This document shows positions 36,237 through 45,462 of a stretch of DNA of 64,000 nt, one piece after another. The translations under genes and the position numbers were made by a program. Position 1 is the first letter of the stretch, and every line of letters begins with the position of its first letter. This DNA comes from CBFFRJ01 sp051486985 (GTDB lineage: Bacteria > Pseudomonadota > Gammaproteobacteria > Enterobacterales > Enterobacteriaceae), in NCBI RefSeq assembly GCF_051486985.1, contig NZ_JAHVDV010000008.1, forward strand, positions 79,641 through 143,640. The letters are read 5' to 3'. The notes below the pieces were generated by a model. The model was given only the letters and a program-made list of their open reading frames with translations, had not been told where the DNA came from and did no database searches.

Positions 36237-36938
36237 TCACACCGGTAAATCTATCAGCAAAGCGCGAAGCGGCGTATCGGCGACGAGCGTAACGTTAGCT
36301 TCATCACGAATAAATGCACCGTCTCCGCAGGTCAGCGCTTCTTTTGCCTCACACGGCGTTACCGCATGTACGGTGCCGTGGATTGATTGCAGGTACGCGC
36401 GCGGGCCATGTAACTGAAAACTCAGCGTTTCACCTTTTTGCAGCTCAATGTGGTGTACCCACACCTGCTGGCGTAGTTGCAGACTGTTTTCACTGCCATC
36501 CGGTGAGGCCAGTAACTGGCGTGGCTCCGGATGCACGGCGACTTTTTGCACCGTGGAATTTTCACGTTCAGGACAGGCATCAAGCCATAACTGAATACGG
36601 GTCAGGGACTTATCCTTACTCAGGTTATGCTCGCTATAGCTGATGCCAGGCTGAGTCGCAATCAGGATCGCCTCGCCTGCTTTAACCTGCACATGGTTGC
36701 CATCGCTGTCACGGTACTCCGCTTCGCCCTCGAGGATCAGATTAAGGATATCCACTTTAGGGTAGGTTCGCGGCTGGAACGATGCGCCAGGTGCGAGCAC
36801 CTCCTGGTTCAGAACGCGTAAGGAGGCGTAGCCCAAAAGTTTCGGGTCAAAGTAATGTCCAAAGGAAAAGGTGTAGCGGGCCTGTAGCCAGCCGAAGTCG
36901 GCTTGACCGCATTGTTTGGCTGTTCGGGTAATAATCAT
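36237..36938 (-). CDS. yhaK: Pirin-like bicupin YhaK
   Basis: 233 residues, the E. coli length. Two cupin barrels: the N-terminal pirin domain with FGHYFDPKLLGYASLRVLNQ and the C-terminal quercetinase-type domain. YhaK is a redox-sensitive cytosolic protein of the pirin group in E. coli; its substrate is not established. It diverges from the LysR regulator yhaJ across 107 bp, so YhaJ probably controls it. Confidence 0.93.
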   Translation of the reverse strand: MIITRTAKQCGQADFGWLQARYTFSFGHYFDPKLLGYASLRVLNQEVLAPGASFQPRTYPKVDILNLILEGEAEYRDSDGNHVQVKAGEAILIATQPGISYSEHNLSKDKSLTRIQLWLDACPERENSTVQKVAVHPEPRQLLASPDGSENSLQLRQQVWVHHIELQKGETLSFQLHGPRAYLQSIHGTVHAVTPCEAKEALTCGDGAFIRDEANVTLVADTPLRALLIDLPV

Positions 36939-37045
36939 AATTCTTGACCTCTCTTTACACTAAAACAATGGTAAAGGTATGGACGCTTCATTGTTAGCCA
37001 GATATTCTGCCCGGTATGTTCAAATTTCCTGAATGAGAACAAAAA

Positions 37046-37942
37046 ATGGCGAAAGACAGGGCACTTACGCTCGAAGCGCTGCGCGTGATGGATGCAATCG
37101 ACCGACGTGGTAGCTTTGCGGCAGCGGCAGATGAACTGGGGCGTGTACCCTCAGCACTCAGTTACACCATGCAAAAACTGGAAGAAGAGCTGGATGTGGT
37201 GCTGTTTGACCGCTCCGGTCATCGAACAAAATTTACGAATGTCGGGCGGATGCTGCTGGAGCGTGGTCGCGTTCTGCTGGAAGCTGCCGACAAACTGACA
37301 ACAGATGCTGAAGCCCTGGCGCGCGGATGGGAAACTCACCTGACGCTGGTGACTGAAGCGCTGGTGCCTACGCATGAAATTTACCCACTGGTTGAGAAGC
37401 TGGCTAACAAAGCGAACACGCAACTTTCAATCATTACAGAAGTGCTGGCAGGTGCCTGGGAGCGGCTGGAGCAGGGGCGGGCCGATATTGTTATTGCGCC
37501 CGATATGCATTTTCGCTCCTCCTCAGAGATAAACTCCCGCAAGCTCTATAAGGTGCTGAATGTTTATGTCGCGGCCCCGGATCATCCCATTCACCAGGAG
37601 CCGGAACCACTCTCTGAGGTGACGCGTGTGAAATACCGCGGCGTGGCGGTGGCGGATACCGCCCGTGAGCGCCCGGTACTGACCGTGCAGCTGCTGGACA
37701 AACAGCCGCGACTCACCGTGAGCACCATCGAAGATAAACGTCAGGCGCTGCTGGCAGGGCTGGGTGTTGCTACCATGCCTTATCCGCTGGTTGAACAGGA
37801 TATCGCTGAAGGGCGATTGCGCGTGGTCAGTCCGGAATACACCAGCGAAGTGGACATTATCATGGCCTGGCGACGTGACAGTATGGGGGAAGCGAAGGCG
37901 TGGTGCCTGCGCGAAATTCCAAAACTGTTCTCCGGAAAATAA
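37046..37942 (+). CDS. yhaJ: LysR-type regulator YhaJ
   Basis: 298 residues. N-terminal winged helix (LEALRVMDAIDRRGSFAAAA near 9-28) and a LysR substrate-binding domain from about 90. E. coli YhaJ responds to aromatic nitro compound metabolites, activates yqjF and is tied to virulence regulation in pathogens. The divergent yhaK and nearby yqjF are likely targets. Confidence 0.93.
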   Translation: MAKDRALTLEALRVMDAIDRRGSFAAAADELGRVPSALSYTMQKLEEELDVVLFDRSGHRTKFTNVGRMLLERGRVLLEAADKLTTDAEALARGWETHLTLVTEALVPTHEIYPLVEKLANKANTQLSIITEVLAGAWERLEQGRADIVIAPDMHFRSSSEINSRKLYKVLNVYVAAPDHPIHQEPEPLSEVTRVKYRGVAVADTARERPVLTVQLLDKQPRLTVSTIEDKRQALLAGLGVATMPYPLVEQDIAEGRLRVVSPEYTSEVDIIMAWRRDSMGEAKAWCLREIPKLFSGK

Positions 37943-38128
37943 CCTCCCGACCTCATCCTTTATAAAGCCGCTTCCGGCATGGGCCCGAAGTGGTTTTCTT
38001 TATCCAGCCTCCTGCTGACCTACATACGCCAGCCGTATTCTCTCTTTTTTAGCGAATAGCAAAACGGACGGCAAAAAATAGCGTGCGGGGAGATTTTTCG
38101 GGCGCCGGTTAGCGCCCTGATGGGGAGA

Positions 38129-39115
38129 TTATGAAAAGCGCATATCGCGCCCGTGGGGTTCATTCAGATCCTGCCACGGACCTACAGAAATAATGCCCGT
38201 CGGGTTGATGGTTTTATGGCTGCGGTAGTAGTGGTTGCGGATGTGCTCAACATTGACCGTCTCAGCGATACCCGGCATCTGATAAATATCGCGCAGATAG
38301 CCATACAGATTAAGGTAGTCACTGATGCGGTGCTTATCGCATTTAAAGTGGGTCACATACACCGGGTCAAAACGCACAAGCGTAGTCCACAGGCGAATAT
38401 CGGCTTCGGTCAGTTGATCGCCCGTCAGGTAACGGTGCTGCCCCAGAATTTGTTCCAGCCGACCCAGTGATTCAAACACCTTTTCAACGGCTTCGTCGTA
38501 AGCCTGCTGACTGGTGGCAAAGCCAGCCTTGTAGACACCATTGTTAACATTGTCGTAGATCCAGCTGTTCAACTCATCTATCTGCGGGCGCAGCGCCACA
38601 GGATAATAATCGCCAGCGCGCGCACCAAGGGCATCGAAGGCGGTATTGAACATACGAATGATTTCAGCGGATTCGTTACTCACAATCGTGTGGTTCTGCT
38701 TGTCCCACAACACCGGGACCGTGACCCGACCCGTGTAGTGGGGGTCGGCATGCAGATAGAGCTGGTAGAGAAATTCGTGCTGATAAAGAGAATCTCCCGT
38801 AGCCGCACGGAAATTGTCATCAAAGGTCCAGCCATTCTCAAACATCAACGGATTGACGACCGAGACGGGCAGGAAGGATTCGAGCCCTTTCAGGGTACGC
38901 ATAATAAGCGTGCGATGTGCCCAGGGGCAGGCGAGAGAAACATAGAGGTGATAACGGTCTTTTTCCGCAGCGAAGCCACTTTCACCGGAAGGACCGGCGC
39001 TGCCATCCGCCGTCAGCCAGTTGCGAAATGCCGAAACCGAGCGCTGGAAGCGTCCCCCCGTCGATTTGGTGTCATACCAGGTGTCGTGCCACACCCCATC
39101 AATCAGTTGTCCCAT
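38129..39115 (-). CDS. yqjG: Glutathionyl-hydroquinone reductase YqjG
   Basis: 328 residues, Xi-class glutathione transferase. The catalytic motif CPWAHR (LYVSLACPWAHRTLIM near 57-72) and the C-terminal all-helical domain with ADIRLWTTLVRFDPVYVTHF are conserved. It reduces glutathionyl-hydroquinones to hydroquinones. It lies downstream of yqjF behind a strong terminator, so it may have its own promoter in the 76-bp gap. Confidence 0.95.
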   Translation of the reverse strand: MGQLIDGVWHDTWYDTKSTGGRFQRSVSAFRNWLTADGSAGPSGESGFAAEKDRYHLYVSLACPWAHRTLIMRTLKGLESFLPVSVVNPLMFENGWTFDDNFRAATGDSLYQHEFLYQLYLHADPHYTGRVTVPVLWDKQNHTIVSNESAEIIRMFNTAFDALGARAGDYYPVALRPQIDELNSWIYDNVNNGVYKAGFATSQQAYDEAVEKVFESLGRLEQILGQHRYLTGDQLTEADIRLWTTLVRFDPVYVTHFKCDKHRISDYLNLYGYLRDIYQMPGIAETVNVEHIRNHYYRSHKTINPTGIISVGPWQDLNEPHGRDMRFS

Positions 39116-39136
39116 TCTGTTTCTCCTTTAAATGGC

Positions 39137-39163
39137 AAAAGCGAGGAGAGATCTCCTCGCTTT
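39137..39163 (-). terminator. yqjF terminator
   Basis: GCGAGGAG ATCT CTCCTCGC followed by TTTTGCC on the minus strand; TTTC on the plus side. Eight perfect pairs between yqjF and yqjG. Confidence 0.8.
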
Positions 39164-39191
39164 CTAATCTGTTCTTTTCAGTATAGAGCGC

Positions 39192-39584
39192 TTACCACTT
39201 TTTATTCAGTACGCGGTCGATGCTGAAAGCGCCTGGTCCGGTGATGGCCAGCAGCAGGAAACCGCCCGCGATGCTCAGGTTTTTCATGAACATCAGTGAG
39301 TTCATACCTTCTGCAAAGTTGCTGTGGAAGATGAATGCGGTCAGCAGCGTGAAGCCCGCAGTAAACAGCGCTGTGGTACGGGTCAGGAAACCAAACAGGA
39401 TGGCCAGACCGCCGCCAAACTCAAGCAGAATAACCAGTGGCAGCATAAATCCGGGTACGCCCATCGCTTCCATGTACTGCTGCGTACCGGCATAACCAGA
39501 AATTTTGCCCCAGCCTGCGCTGATAAACAGAATGGGCATTAAAATACGAGCAACTAACAAACCAACATCTTCTAATTTTTTCAT
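39192..39584 (-). CDS. yqjF: DoxX-family inner-membrane protein YqjF
   Basis: 130 residues, four hydrophobic segments, almost identical to E. coli YqjF (ARILMPILFISAGWGKI, FGGGLAILFGFLTRTTALFT). DoxX-like proteins are quinone/thiosulfate-linked membrane subunits; the function of YqjF is unclear, but in E. coli its promoter responds to dinitrotoluene metabolites through YhaJ. AGAGAAAGATG precedes the start. Confidence 0.93.
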   Translation of the reverse strand: MKKLEDVGLLVARILMPILFISAGWGKISGYAGTQQYMEAMGVPGFMLPLVILLEFGGGLAILFGFLTRTTALFTAGFTLLTAFIFHSNFAEGMNSLMFMKNLSIAGGFLLLAITGPGAFSIDRVLNKKW

Positions 39585-39853
39585 CTTTCTCTCCAGGGAA
39601 CCTTAGTGGCCACAGCCGTTGTAAAGTGCGCATATATGGGCAAAAGCCGCATGTATGCTGTCAATGGAGAGGATAGTAAACGGGGCGGAGGGGGATTGTT
39701 AGCAAGGAAAACTGTCGAACTTCATCAAAGATTCTGAGTGAGTTATCACGGCATAAGAAGCGAAAAAGCGTGTTTCGGCTTTCGCGGCGTTCAGGGGAAG
39801 AGTGAGAAGAGGGCGAAAACCTCTGCAAGCAGGTTGCAGAGGCGATACCAGCG

Positions 39854-40147
39854 TTAACGACGTTGTTGATCAAGCGTAGATTTTACCAGCCGCCAGACGC
39901 TCCAGGCGCCAAGTCCACGCTTTGCAATGCGCATCAGGCGGTTAGGATGCCGTACACCCCATACTGCCATCAGGCTACTGCCTACCAGCGCCCAGGAACG
40001 CAGGCTAAGAAAAGTATTCCAGCCGCGGTCATAAGCACCGGTAGCATCAAGCCAGTCGCGGCGACAGGCGGTTAAATCGAGCCGCTGCTGCTGAATTTCA
40101 CTGAGCAGCCGGGCTTTACGTTTTAAACGCTCGGCTTTCGTGCTCAT
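39854..40147 (-). CDS. yqjK: YqjK family protein
   Basis: 97 residues (E. coli YqjK 99). Basic, with a central hydrophobic stretch LRSWALVGSSLMAVWGV and flanking Arg/Lys-rich helices. No assigned function. Its start overlaps the yqjE stop by four bases (40144-40147), so it is translated with the yqjC-D-E-K group. The 269 bp between it and yqjF hold nothing I can assign. Confidence 0.88.
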   Translation of the reverse strand: MSTKAERLKRKARLLSEIQQQRLDLTACRRDWLDATGAYDRGWNTFLSLRSWALVGSSLMAVWGVRHPNRLMRIAKRGLGAWSVWRLVKSTLDQQRR

Positions 40148-40542
40148 GACTTGTCATCCTCCAGCAACGAACGATCGTTTGCCAGCTCCTGGCGCGTATG
40201 GCGCAGGATTGTAGACTGACGGGCTTTGCGTAACGTCCAGATACTACCAATAAGCGCACCGACCAGCAGTACCACGGTGGTGCCGATCATCACATTAAGG
40301 CGGTATTGAGGATCGATAGCCCAGATGATAAGCACCATCAGGCTCATCAGGCCAAACGCGGCGAACAGCATGGTAAACCCGACCATCAGCAGCAACTGAA
40401 AGAGGTTAGCCTTCTCCTCTTCCAGCTCCACCACTGCAAGCCGGAGACGCGTTTCCACCATTTCAACAACGATGGAAACCATGCGCTGCCCGATGCCCAA
40501 AACGCTTTTGGCAGGCCCTTGTGTTTGTCGTAGATCCGCCAT
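40144..40542 (-). CDS. yqjE: Phage holin family membrane protein YqjE
   Basis: 132 residues from ATG 40542 (MADLRQTQGPAKSVLG), similar to E. coli YqjE (134). Two membrane segments (LFQLLLMVGFTMLFAAFGLM and VLLVGALIGSIWTL) follow an amphipathic N-terminus. DUF1469/putative actinobacterial holin-X-like family; function unknown. It is two bases downstream of yqjD and overlaps yqjK. The longer frame in the ORF translation is rejected because it runs into yqjD. Confidence 0.9.
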   Translation of the reverse strand: MADLRQTQGPAKSVLGIGQRMVSIVVEMVETRLRLAVVELEEEKANLFQLLLMVGFTMLFAAFGLMSLMVLIIWAIDPQYRLNVMIGTTVVLLVGALIGSIWTLRKARQSTILRHTRQELANDRSLLEDDKS

Positions 40543-40544
40543 AA

Positions 40545-40850
40545 TCAACGACGCGTCAGCAGCACGCCTAACACGACACCAACGGCTGCACCGATCCCGA
40601 CGCTGGTCCACGGGTTATCACGAACGTATTCGTCGGTTTTAGCCGCGGCTTCACGGGTCTGGCGGGCGATAATGTCGCTGGTTTCACCCAGACGATAACG
40701 GCTTTCCTGCAGGGCTTTTTCCGCTTTGCCGCGAAGTTTACTCAACTCTTCTTTCGATTTATCCCCGGAGGTGCTCAGCACTTCTTCCAGGGTATCCGCC
40801 AGGGATTTCAACTCAGCGCGCAAATAGTCTGTATTGGTATCTTTAGACAT
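40545..40850 (-). CDS. yqjD: Ribosome-associated membrane protein YqjD
   Basis: 101 residues, DUF883/ElaB family, like E. coli YqjD. A soluble helical N-terminus (KSLADTLEEVLSTSGDKSKE) is followed by a C-terminal single membrane anchor (VGIGAAVGVVLGVLLTRR). In E. coli it is induced in stationary phase by RpoS, binds 70S/100S ribosomes and tethers them to the inner membrane. Confidence 0.94.
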   Translation of the reverse strand: MSKDTNTDYLRAELKSLADTLEEVLSTSGDKSKEELSKLRGKAEKALQESRYRLGETSDIIARQTREAAAKTDEYVRDNPWTSVGIGAAVGVVLGVLLTRR

Positions 40851-40888
40851 CGTTCTCTCCAGGTGAGTGAGTGTTAACTTCCATTAAA

Positions 40889-41257
40889 TCAGTAGTCACG
40901 CGCCTCCAGCGCCTTAAGTTCAGACTCGGCCTCTTTCAGCTTGTGCTCGCGTTTACTTATTTTGTCCGCATCGCCTTTCTCTTTCGCCTCAGCTAAGTCC
41001 TGGCGACGCTCAGCAATCTCTTCTTTTTGCTCAGTGATCTTACGCTTATGGTCGGCGCGTAACTGGCTGTCAGAACAGTTGTCACGTACTTCGTGTAGCG
41101 CTTTGTTCAGCCCGTCAATACGGCTCTGATTGTTATGCTTTTCGGCGTAGCTGATTTCGCGCTGGATCTCGTTTTCCTTTTCCTGACAGAGGGAAACGGC
41201 CTGAGAAGCTGCGCTTAATGACAAAAGGGTTAACGCCAGTGCTATGCGATATTTCAT
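40889..41257 (-). CDS. yqjC: Periplasmic DUF1090 protein YqjC
   Basis: 122 residues from ATG 41257, equal to E. coli YqjC; the five-residue longer start is less likely. A cleavable signal peptide (MKYRIALALTLLSLSAASQA) precedes a strongly charged helical body with two Cys and likely coiled coil (QKEEIAERRQDLAEAKEKGD). Function unknown. It heads the leftward yqjC-D-E-K unit. Confidence 0.92.
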   Translation of the reverse strand: MKYRIALALTLLSLSAASQAVSLCQEKENEIQREISYAEKHNNQSRIDGLNKALHEVRDNCSDSQLRADHKRKITEQKEEIAERRQDLAEAKEKGDADKISKREHKLKEAESELKALEARDY

Positions 41258-41402
41258 CGTGAAACCTTCCATTGTTGGCTGGCGATAACCGGGAGCGCCA
41301 GCATTCCGTTGTTTTACGCGAACTCTGGTTCCATTTACTCAAGCATAGTAAGTAAAAGGCGAAAGCACCAAAGTGAGTGAAAAGATTCAGAATCCTGGAA
41401 GA

Positions 41403-41786
41403 TTAACCGAATCGGTGGGTCGTATCACGCAGGCGTACCAGCCAGGCTGAGGCCTGACTGTCGTCATCCTGCAACGCAATGATGTAACCCTGGGGTAAGG
41501 TGCGGTCGAGCACTGCTTTTGCCGCAGCGCTCTGGCTGCTGGACTCAAACTTAATCAGTAAGGTGTCATTCAGTGGGGTGATACTTTTGAAATGAATGCC
41601 GTTTGCGTCCAGGTGGTGCCAGATAGAGAAGCCATCCGGCACGCTGACGTTTTGTGCTATCGGGCGTATGGCCAGTGTGGATTCCCGGTTTTGCAGCGTA
41701 ACCCAGCCGTAAAACAGCATGCCAAAGAGTGCCACCGCAAACAGGCCCATAATCAGCCCGCGCACAAAGGGACGATGCAATTCCAT
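41403..41786 (-). CDS. mzrA: EnvZ/OmpR modulator MzrA
   Basis: 127 residues, one N-terminal membrane segment (GLIMGLFAVALFGMLFYGWV) and a periplasmic domain. MzrA binds EnvZ in the inner membrane and links CpxA/CpxR envelope stress to EnvZ/OmpR. It follows yqjA by one base pair, as in the CpxR-controlled yqjA-mzrA operon of E. coli. Confidence 0.93.
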   Translation of the reverse strand: MELHRPFVRGLIMGLFAVALFGMLFYGWVTLQNRESTLAIRPIAQNVSVPDGFSIWHHLDANGIHFKSITPLNDTLLIKFESSSQSAAAKAVLDRTLPQGYIIALQDDDSQASAWLVRLRDTTHRFG

Positions 41787-41787
41787 A

Positions 41788-42450
41788 TTAACCCCGGTTA
41801 CCGTATTTTTTCTTCCACATCACGACGAGCGAGCCAATCAGCCCAATGACCAGTAGCGCGACAGGAAGCAGCATCAGACAGGACATGAGCTGATCTTCAT
41901 ATTTACGAAACACGGGCGTAATCCCCAGCAGGTAGCCCAGTGTTGTCAGTATCAGCACCCATAACAGCCCGCTCATCCAGTTAAAAAACTGGAAGCGCGC
42001 GTTATTAAGACCCGAGATCCCGGCAATAGTTGGTAGCAATGTACGAACAAAAGCAATAAAACGTCCCATCAGCAGCGCTGACAGGCCATGTTTATGAAAA
42101 AGATGATGTGCGCGCTGGTGATAATGGGCCGGCAAGTGTGAAAGCCAGTTTTGTACAATCCGCGTATTGCCAAGCCATCTGCCCTGTATATAGCTCAACC
42201 AGCATCCCAGACTCGCGGCGGTAGTAAGCAAAATTACCGTCTGCGGAAAGCCCATCGCACCTTTAGAAATCAGCACACCGACAAGAATCAGGAGGCTATC
42301 GCCGGGCAAAAAGGCTGCCGGAAGGAGGCCATTTTCCAGAAACAAAATGACAAACAAAACAAAATAGAGCATGCCTATCATGGACGGGTTAGCCAGGGTC
42401 TCAAAGTCCTGGCTCCAGAGGGCATGAAGTAATTGGCTTAAAAGTTCCAT
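41788..42450 (-). CDS. yqjA: DedA-family membrane protein YqjA
   Basis: 220 residues with the DedA/SNARE-associated motifs (ENGLLPAAFLPGDSLLILVG, GRFIAFVRTLLPTIAGISGL). DedA proteins are proton-coupled lipid transporters or flippases needed for division and envelope homeostasis; E. coli YqjA also supports osmotic and alkaline tolerance. First gene of the leftward yqjA-mzrA operon. Confidence 0.94.
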   Translation of the reverse strand: MELLSQLLHALWSQDFETLANPSMIGMLYFVLFVILFLENGLLPAAFLPGDSLLILVGVLISKGAMGFPQTVILLTTAASLGCWLSYIQGRWLGNTRIVQNWLSHLPAHYHQRAHHLFHKHGLSALLMGRFIAFVRTLLPTIAGISGLNNARFQFFNWMSGLLWVLILTTLGYLLGITPVFRKYEDQLMSCLMLLPVALLVIGLIGSLVVMWKKKYGNRG

Positions 42451-42789
42451 TCAAGATTCCTGGTACATCGGTTTACGTCACGTCGGTTACCCGTAAACAG
42501 CACGGCGAAATTATTAATCAGTACATTATGGTCGCTCGTGGCACATCTGCTGTCTGACTTTTGGTGACTAACGTAGTGAGCAAGTACTAACTCACGCAGA
42601 GACAAAATGCGTCTAATTGTAACAAATGCCGCTGTTCTGCGTCAGAGAAATTACGCATTGTCAGAAAATGATTTTGCTTGCGCAAGAGGGGTGAGGCGAG
42701 GGTATTTACACAGGCTGACACTCTATACTTTTTACTGACCCTGAAAGAGCGCCAGGCGCATCGGAGCGGTACGCCTGAAATAAGAGTGA
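42451..42789. other. Gene-free stretch between exuR and yqjA
   Basis: 339 bp. It should contain the yqjA-mzrA promoter; CATAAT on the minus strand (near 42524-42530) could be its -10. Near exuR, AGGCG and CGCCT arms (about 42754-42777) could form a weak exuR terminator. CpxR boxes expected by analogy were not clearly found. No gene seen. Confidence 0.4.
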
Positions 42790-43566
42790 CTATTTTACGC
42801 CGTTCGCCGCAGCGTCGAGATGAACCACCGGGTTTTCAGCAAATAAGTAGCGGTCAGCGTTGAACTCAAAATCGTCGCTGGTTTCGTTGAAGAGCATCTG
42901 TTTGGTGTTTTCCAGATGTTGCCACATGGCGACTTTAGCACCATGAGGGTCTTTACGAATCAAAGCCTTAAGGATTTGATCGTGGTCATCACACCAGTTA
43001 TCCACCGTGCGCAGATCGATATGGTCGTGCAGTTTCTTCCAGTACGGGTTATGCGTGCGCTGAGTCCACATCTTTTCAACAATGGCTGCCAGCGCGGTGT
43101 TCTGTGTCGCCAGGGCGACCTGCACGTGGAACTGGAGATCCCATTCGGAGTCGCGGAAGCATTTTTCTTTGCGCGCGTTATCCTGGATCTCCATCAGTTT
43201 CATGATGTCCTGCTTGGTGACCTGCGTCGCAGCAAATTCTGCAATATTACTTTCGATGAGCTGGCGCGCCTGAAGCAATTCAAACGGGCCGTAATTGGCA
43301 AATTCCAGATTCTCATCGGGGGCCTGTGAATAGCGCGCCTGGTTGGAGATAACGTGGATGCCGGAGCCTTTGCGGACCTCAACAAAGCCTTCCACCTCAA
43401 GCATGATAATCGCTTCACGAACCACGGTGCGGCTGACGCTTTTCTCTTCGGCAATAAAGCGTTCAGCTGGAAGTTTGTCACCCACGAGGTAAACACCTTG
43501 CTCAATACGGCTCTTCAGCTCAGCGGCAAGTTGTTGATACAAACGTCGTGATTCGGTGATTTCCAT
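42790..43566 (-). CDS. exuR: Hexuronate regulon repressor ExuR
   Basis: 258 residues, GntR family FadR subgroup. The winged helix (GVYLVGDKLPAERFIAEEKSV near 20-42, then VVREAIIMLEVEGFVEVRKG) is followed by an all-helical FCD ligand domain with His residues for metal and effector binding. It represses exuT, uxaCA and itself and is relieved by galacturonate/fructuronate. It is transcribed leftward after exuT, with a candidate own-operator upstream. Confidence 0.96.
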   Translation of the reverse strand: MEITESRRLYQQLAAELKSRIEQGVYLVGDKLPAERFIAEEKSVSRTVVREAIIMLEVEGFVEVRKGSGIHVISNQARYSQAPDENLEFANYGPFELLQARQLIESNIAEFAATQVTKQDIMKLMEIQDNARKEKCFRDSEWDLQFHVQVALATQNTALAAIVEKMWTQRTHNPYWKKLHDHIDLRTVDNWCDDHDQILKALIRKDPHGAKVAMWQHLENTKQMLFNETSDDFEFNADRYLFAENPVVHLDAAANGVK

Positions 43567-43595
43567 ATGCGCTCCAGGTAAGATATGGCAATAGT

Positions 43596-43614
43596 AGATT
43601 TGTTATACCACTTT
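43596..43614. promoter_or_regulatory. Candidate ExuR operator at exuR
   Basis: AGATTTGTTATACCACTTT resembles the ExuR/UxuR box AAATTGGTATACCAATTT with the TATACCA core intact, 30 bp upstream of the exuR ATG, consistent with autoregulation. Confidence 0.55.
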
Positions 43615-43640
43615 TGCGTGTTTCTCACCACAACAGAGGA

Positions 43641-43671
43641 AGAAAAAGCCGCCCGATGATGGCGGGCGGCT
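43641..43671 (-). terminator. exuT terminator
   Basis: AGCCGCCCG CCATCAT CGGGCGGCT followed by TTTTTCTT on the minus strand, about 30 bp after the exuT stop. Confidence 0.92.
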
Positions 43672-43699
43672 GGGGGACTGCATAGCAAGGGGAGTAGCT

Positions 43700-45004
43700 T
43701 TAATTCTGAGTGGCAGGGCCGCCAACTGCGGCTTTTTCCGCTTCCAGCTCCGCGGCCGACTTGCTTTTCAGCACCGTCCAGATGACGACCGCACCCAGGA
43801 TGTCGAACACTGCCAGCACGGCGAACAGTGGGCTAAAGCCGATGGTATCTGCCAGGGCACCCACCACCAGTGCAAACATTGTACTTGCTGTCCAGGCTGC
43901 CATACCCGTCAGACCGTTCGCTGTCGCCACTTCGTTACGACCAAACACGTCAGAGGAGAGGGTAATCAGTGCGCCAGACAGAGACTGGTGAGCAAAGCCA
44001 CCGATACACAGCAGGCCAATCGCAACGTACGGGCTGGTGAACAGACCAATCATGCCTGGGCCGATCATCAGAACTGCACCCATGGTCACAACCATTTTAC
44101 GGGAAACAATCAGGTTCACACCAAACCAGCGCTGGAACAGCGGCGGCAGGTAACCACCCACAATACAGCCCAGGTCAGCGAACAACATTGGCATCCAGGC
44201 GAACATGGCGATCTCTTTCAGGTTAAAGCCATAGACTTTAAACATGAACAGCGGGATCCAGGCGTTAAACGTACCCCAGGCCGGTTCTGCCAGAAAACGT
44301 GGCAGAGCGATACCCCAGAACTGACGGGTGCCCAGAATTTGCAGAACGGACATTTTTTTGCCGTTAAAGGTCTGGTGCTGTGCTTCCTGACCGCCAATGA
44401 TGTATTCGCGTTCTTCTTCAGACAGTTTTTTCTGATCGCGCGGGTGTTTGTAGAAAATCAGCCAGGCCATTGCCCAGGCGAAGCTCAGCACGCCGGAGAT
44501 AATGAACGCGAGCTGCCAGCTGTGCATGACGATTGCCCACACTACCAGCGGCGGCGCAATCATGGCACCAATAGAGGAACCGACGTTGAAGTAGCCTACT
44601 GCGATAGAACGTTCTTTCGCCGGGAACCACTCAGAAGCGGCTTTCAGGCCAGCCGGGATCATCGCAGCTTCAGCAGCACCTACGGCACCACGCGCCAGCG
44701 CCAGGCCACCCCAGCTTCCTGCGAGCGCTGTCGCACCGCAGAAGATAGCCCAGGTTACGGCGAAGACGGCATAGCCAACCTTAGTACCGAGGATATCCAG
44801 TACATAGCCCGCAACAGGCTGCATGATGGTGTAAGCCGCGGAGTAGGCAGCGATAATATAAGAGTATTGCTGCGTGGAGATATTCAACTCTTGCATCAGC
44901 GTTGGCGCTGCCGCCGCAATGGTGTTACGCGTTAAGTAACCCAGCACGGTGCCCAGTGTCACCAGCGCTATCATGTACCAACGTAACCCTTTAATTTTAC
45001 GCAT
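43700..45004 (-). CDS. exuT: Hexuronate transporter ExuT (MFS)
   Basis: 434 residues, twelve hydrophobic segments, anion:cation symporter group of the MFS (GYLTRNTIAAAAPTLMQELN near 20-40; PVAGYVLDILGTKVGY loop). It imports galacturonate and glucuronate with protons. It diverges from uxaC across 458 bp that hold ExuR- and CRP-like sites, and a strong terminator separates it from exuR. Confidence 0.95.
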   Translation of the reverse strand: MRKIKGLRWYMIALVTLGTVLGYLTRNTIAAAAPTLMQELNISTQQYSYIIAAYSAAYTIMQPVAGYVLDILGTKVGYAVFAVTWAIFCGATALAGSWGGLALARGAVGAAEAAMIPAGLKAASEWFPAKERSIAVGYFNVGSSIGAMIAPPLVVWAIVMHSWQLAFIISGVLSFAWAMAWLIFYKHPRDQKKLSEEEREYIIGGQEAQHQTFNGKKMSVLQILGTRQFWGIALPRFLAEPAWGTFNAWIPLFMFKVYGFNLKEIAMFAWMPMLFADLGCIVGGYLPPLFQRWFGVNLIVSRKMVVTMGAVLMIGPGMIGLFTSPYVAIGLLCIGGFAHQSLSGALITLSSDVFGRNEVATANGLTGMAAWTASTMFALVVGALADTIGFSPLFAVLAVFDILGAVVIWTVLKSKSAAELEAEKAAVGGPATQN

Positions 45005-45462
45005 GTAAACCTCATCGTTATGGGAATTCCGCTTCTGCGGTCACCTCCTGGTTGCAGTCAGGAGATGAAAACGGGAGGGCGTAACCGGAAAAATCCCGGA
45101 ACAACCCGAACCTAGCTATTCAACGTGCTTAATTCGGTATCCATACCGTAAAGGCCGATTTCATATGTTTCGGCAATGCATTCCGTCGGCTTATGTATTC
45201 GACGGCAGCAAGATAACTTGTCATACAACTTTAAAAGGTGAGTGACATCACAAAAGTGTTTTTCTTTGTGTGGTTTTTAACTTCAGGCGGGAAAGCCAGA
45301 TATGGCGCGCCCTGGCGGGGGTTCTGGCAACCACTTCTGTAAAAATTTGTCATCGTTTATTGATCTAACTCACGAAAAAGTCTTCGGCCTATAGAAATTG
45401 GTGTGATAACTTTGTCAGCATTAAGGTAAGCATCAGACGCACTCGTTGAGAGGAAGACGATA
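45005..45462. promoter_or_regulatory. exuT/uxaC divergent control region
   Basis: Candidate ExuR boxes are AACTTGTCATACAACTTT (45215-45232) and GAAATTGGTGTGATAACTTT (45394-45413); CGGTAT CC ATACCG (45135-45148) is a further palindrome. Candidate CRP sites are GGTGAGTGACATCACA (45237-45252) and ATTGATCTAACTCACG (45359-45374). E. coli exuT and uxaCA are known to be under ExuR repression and CRP activation. Sites were matched by eye. Confidence 0.6.
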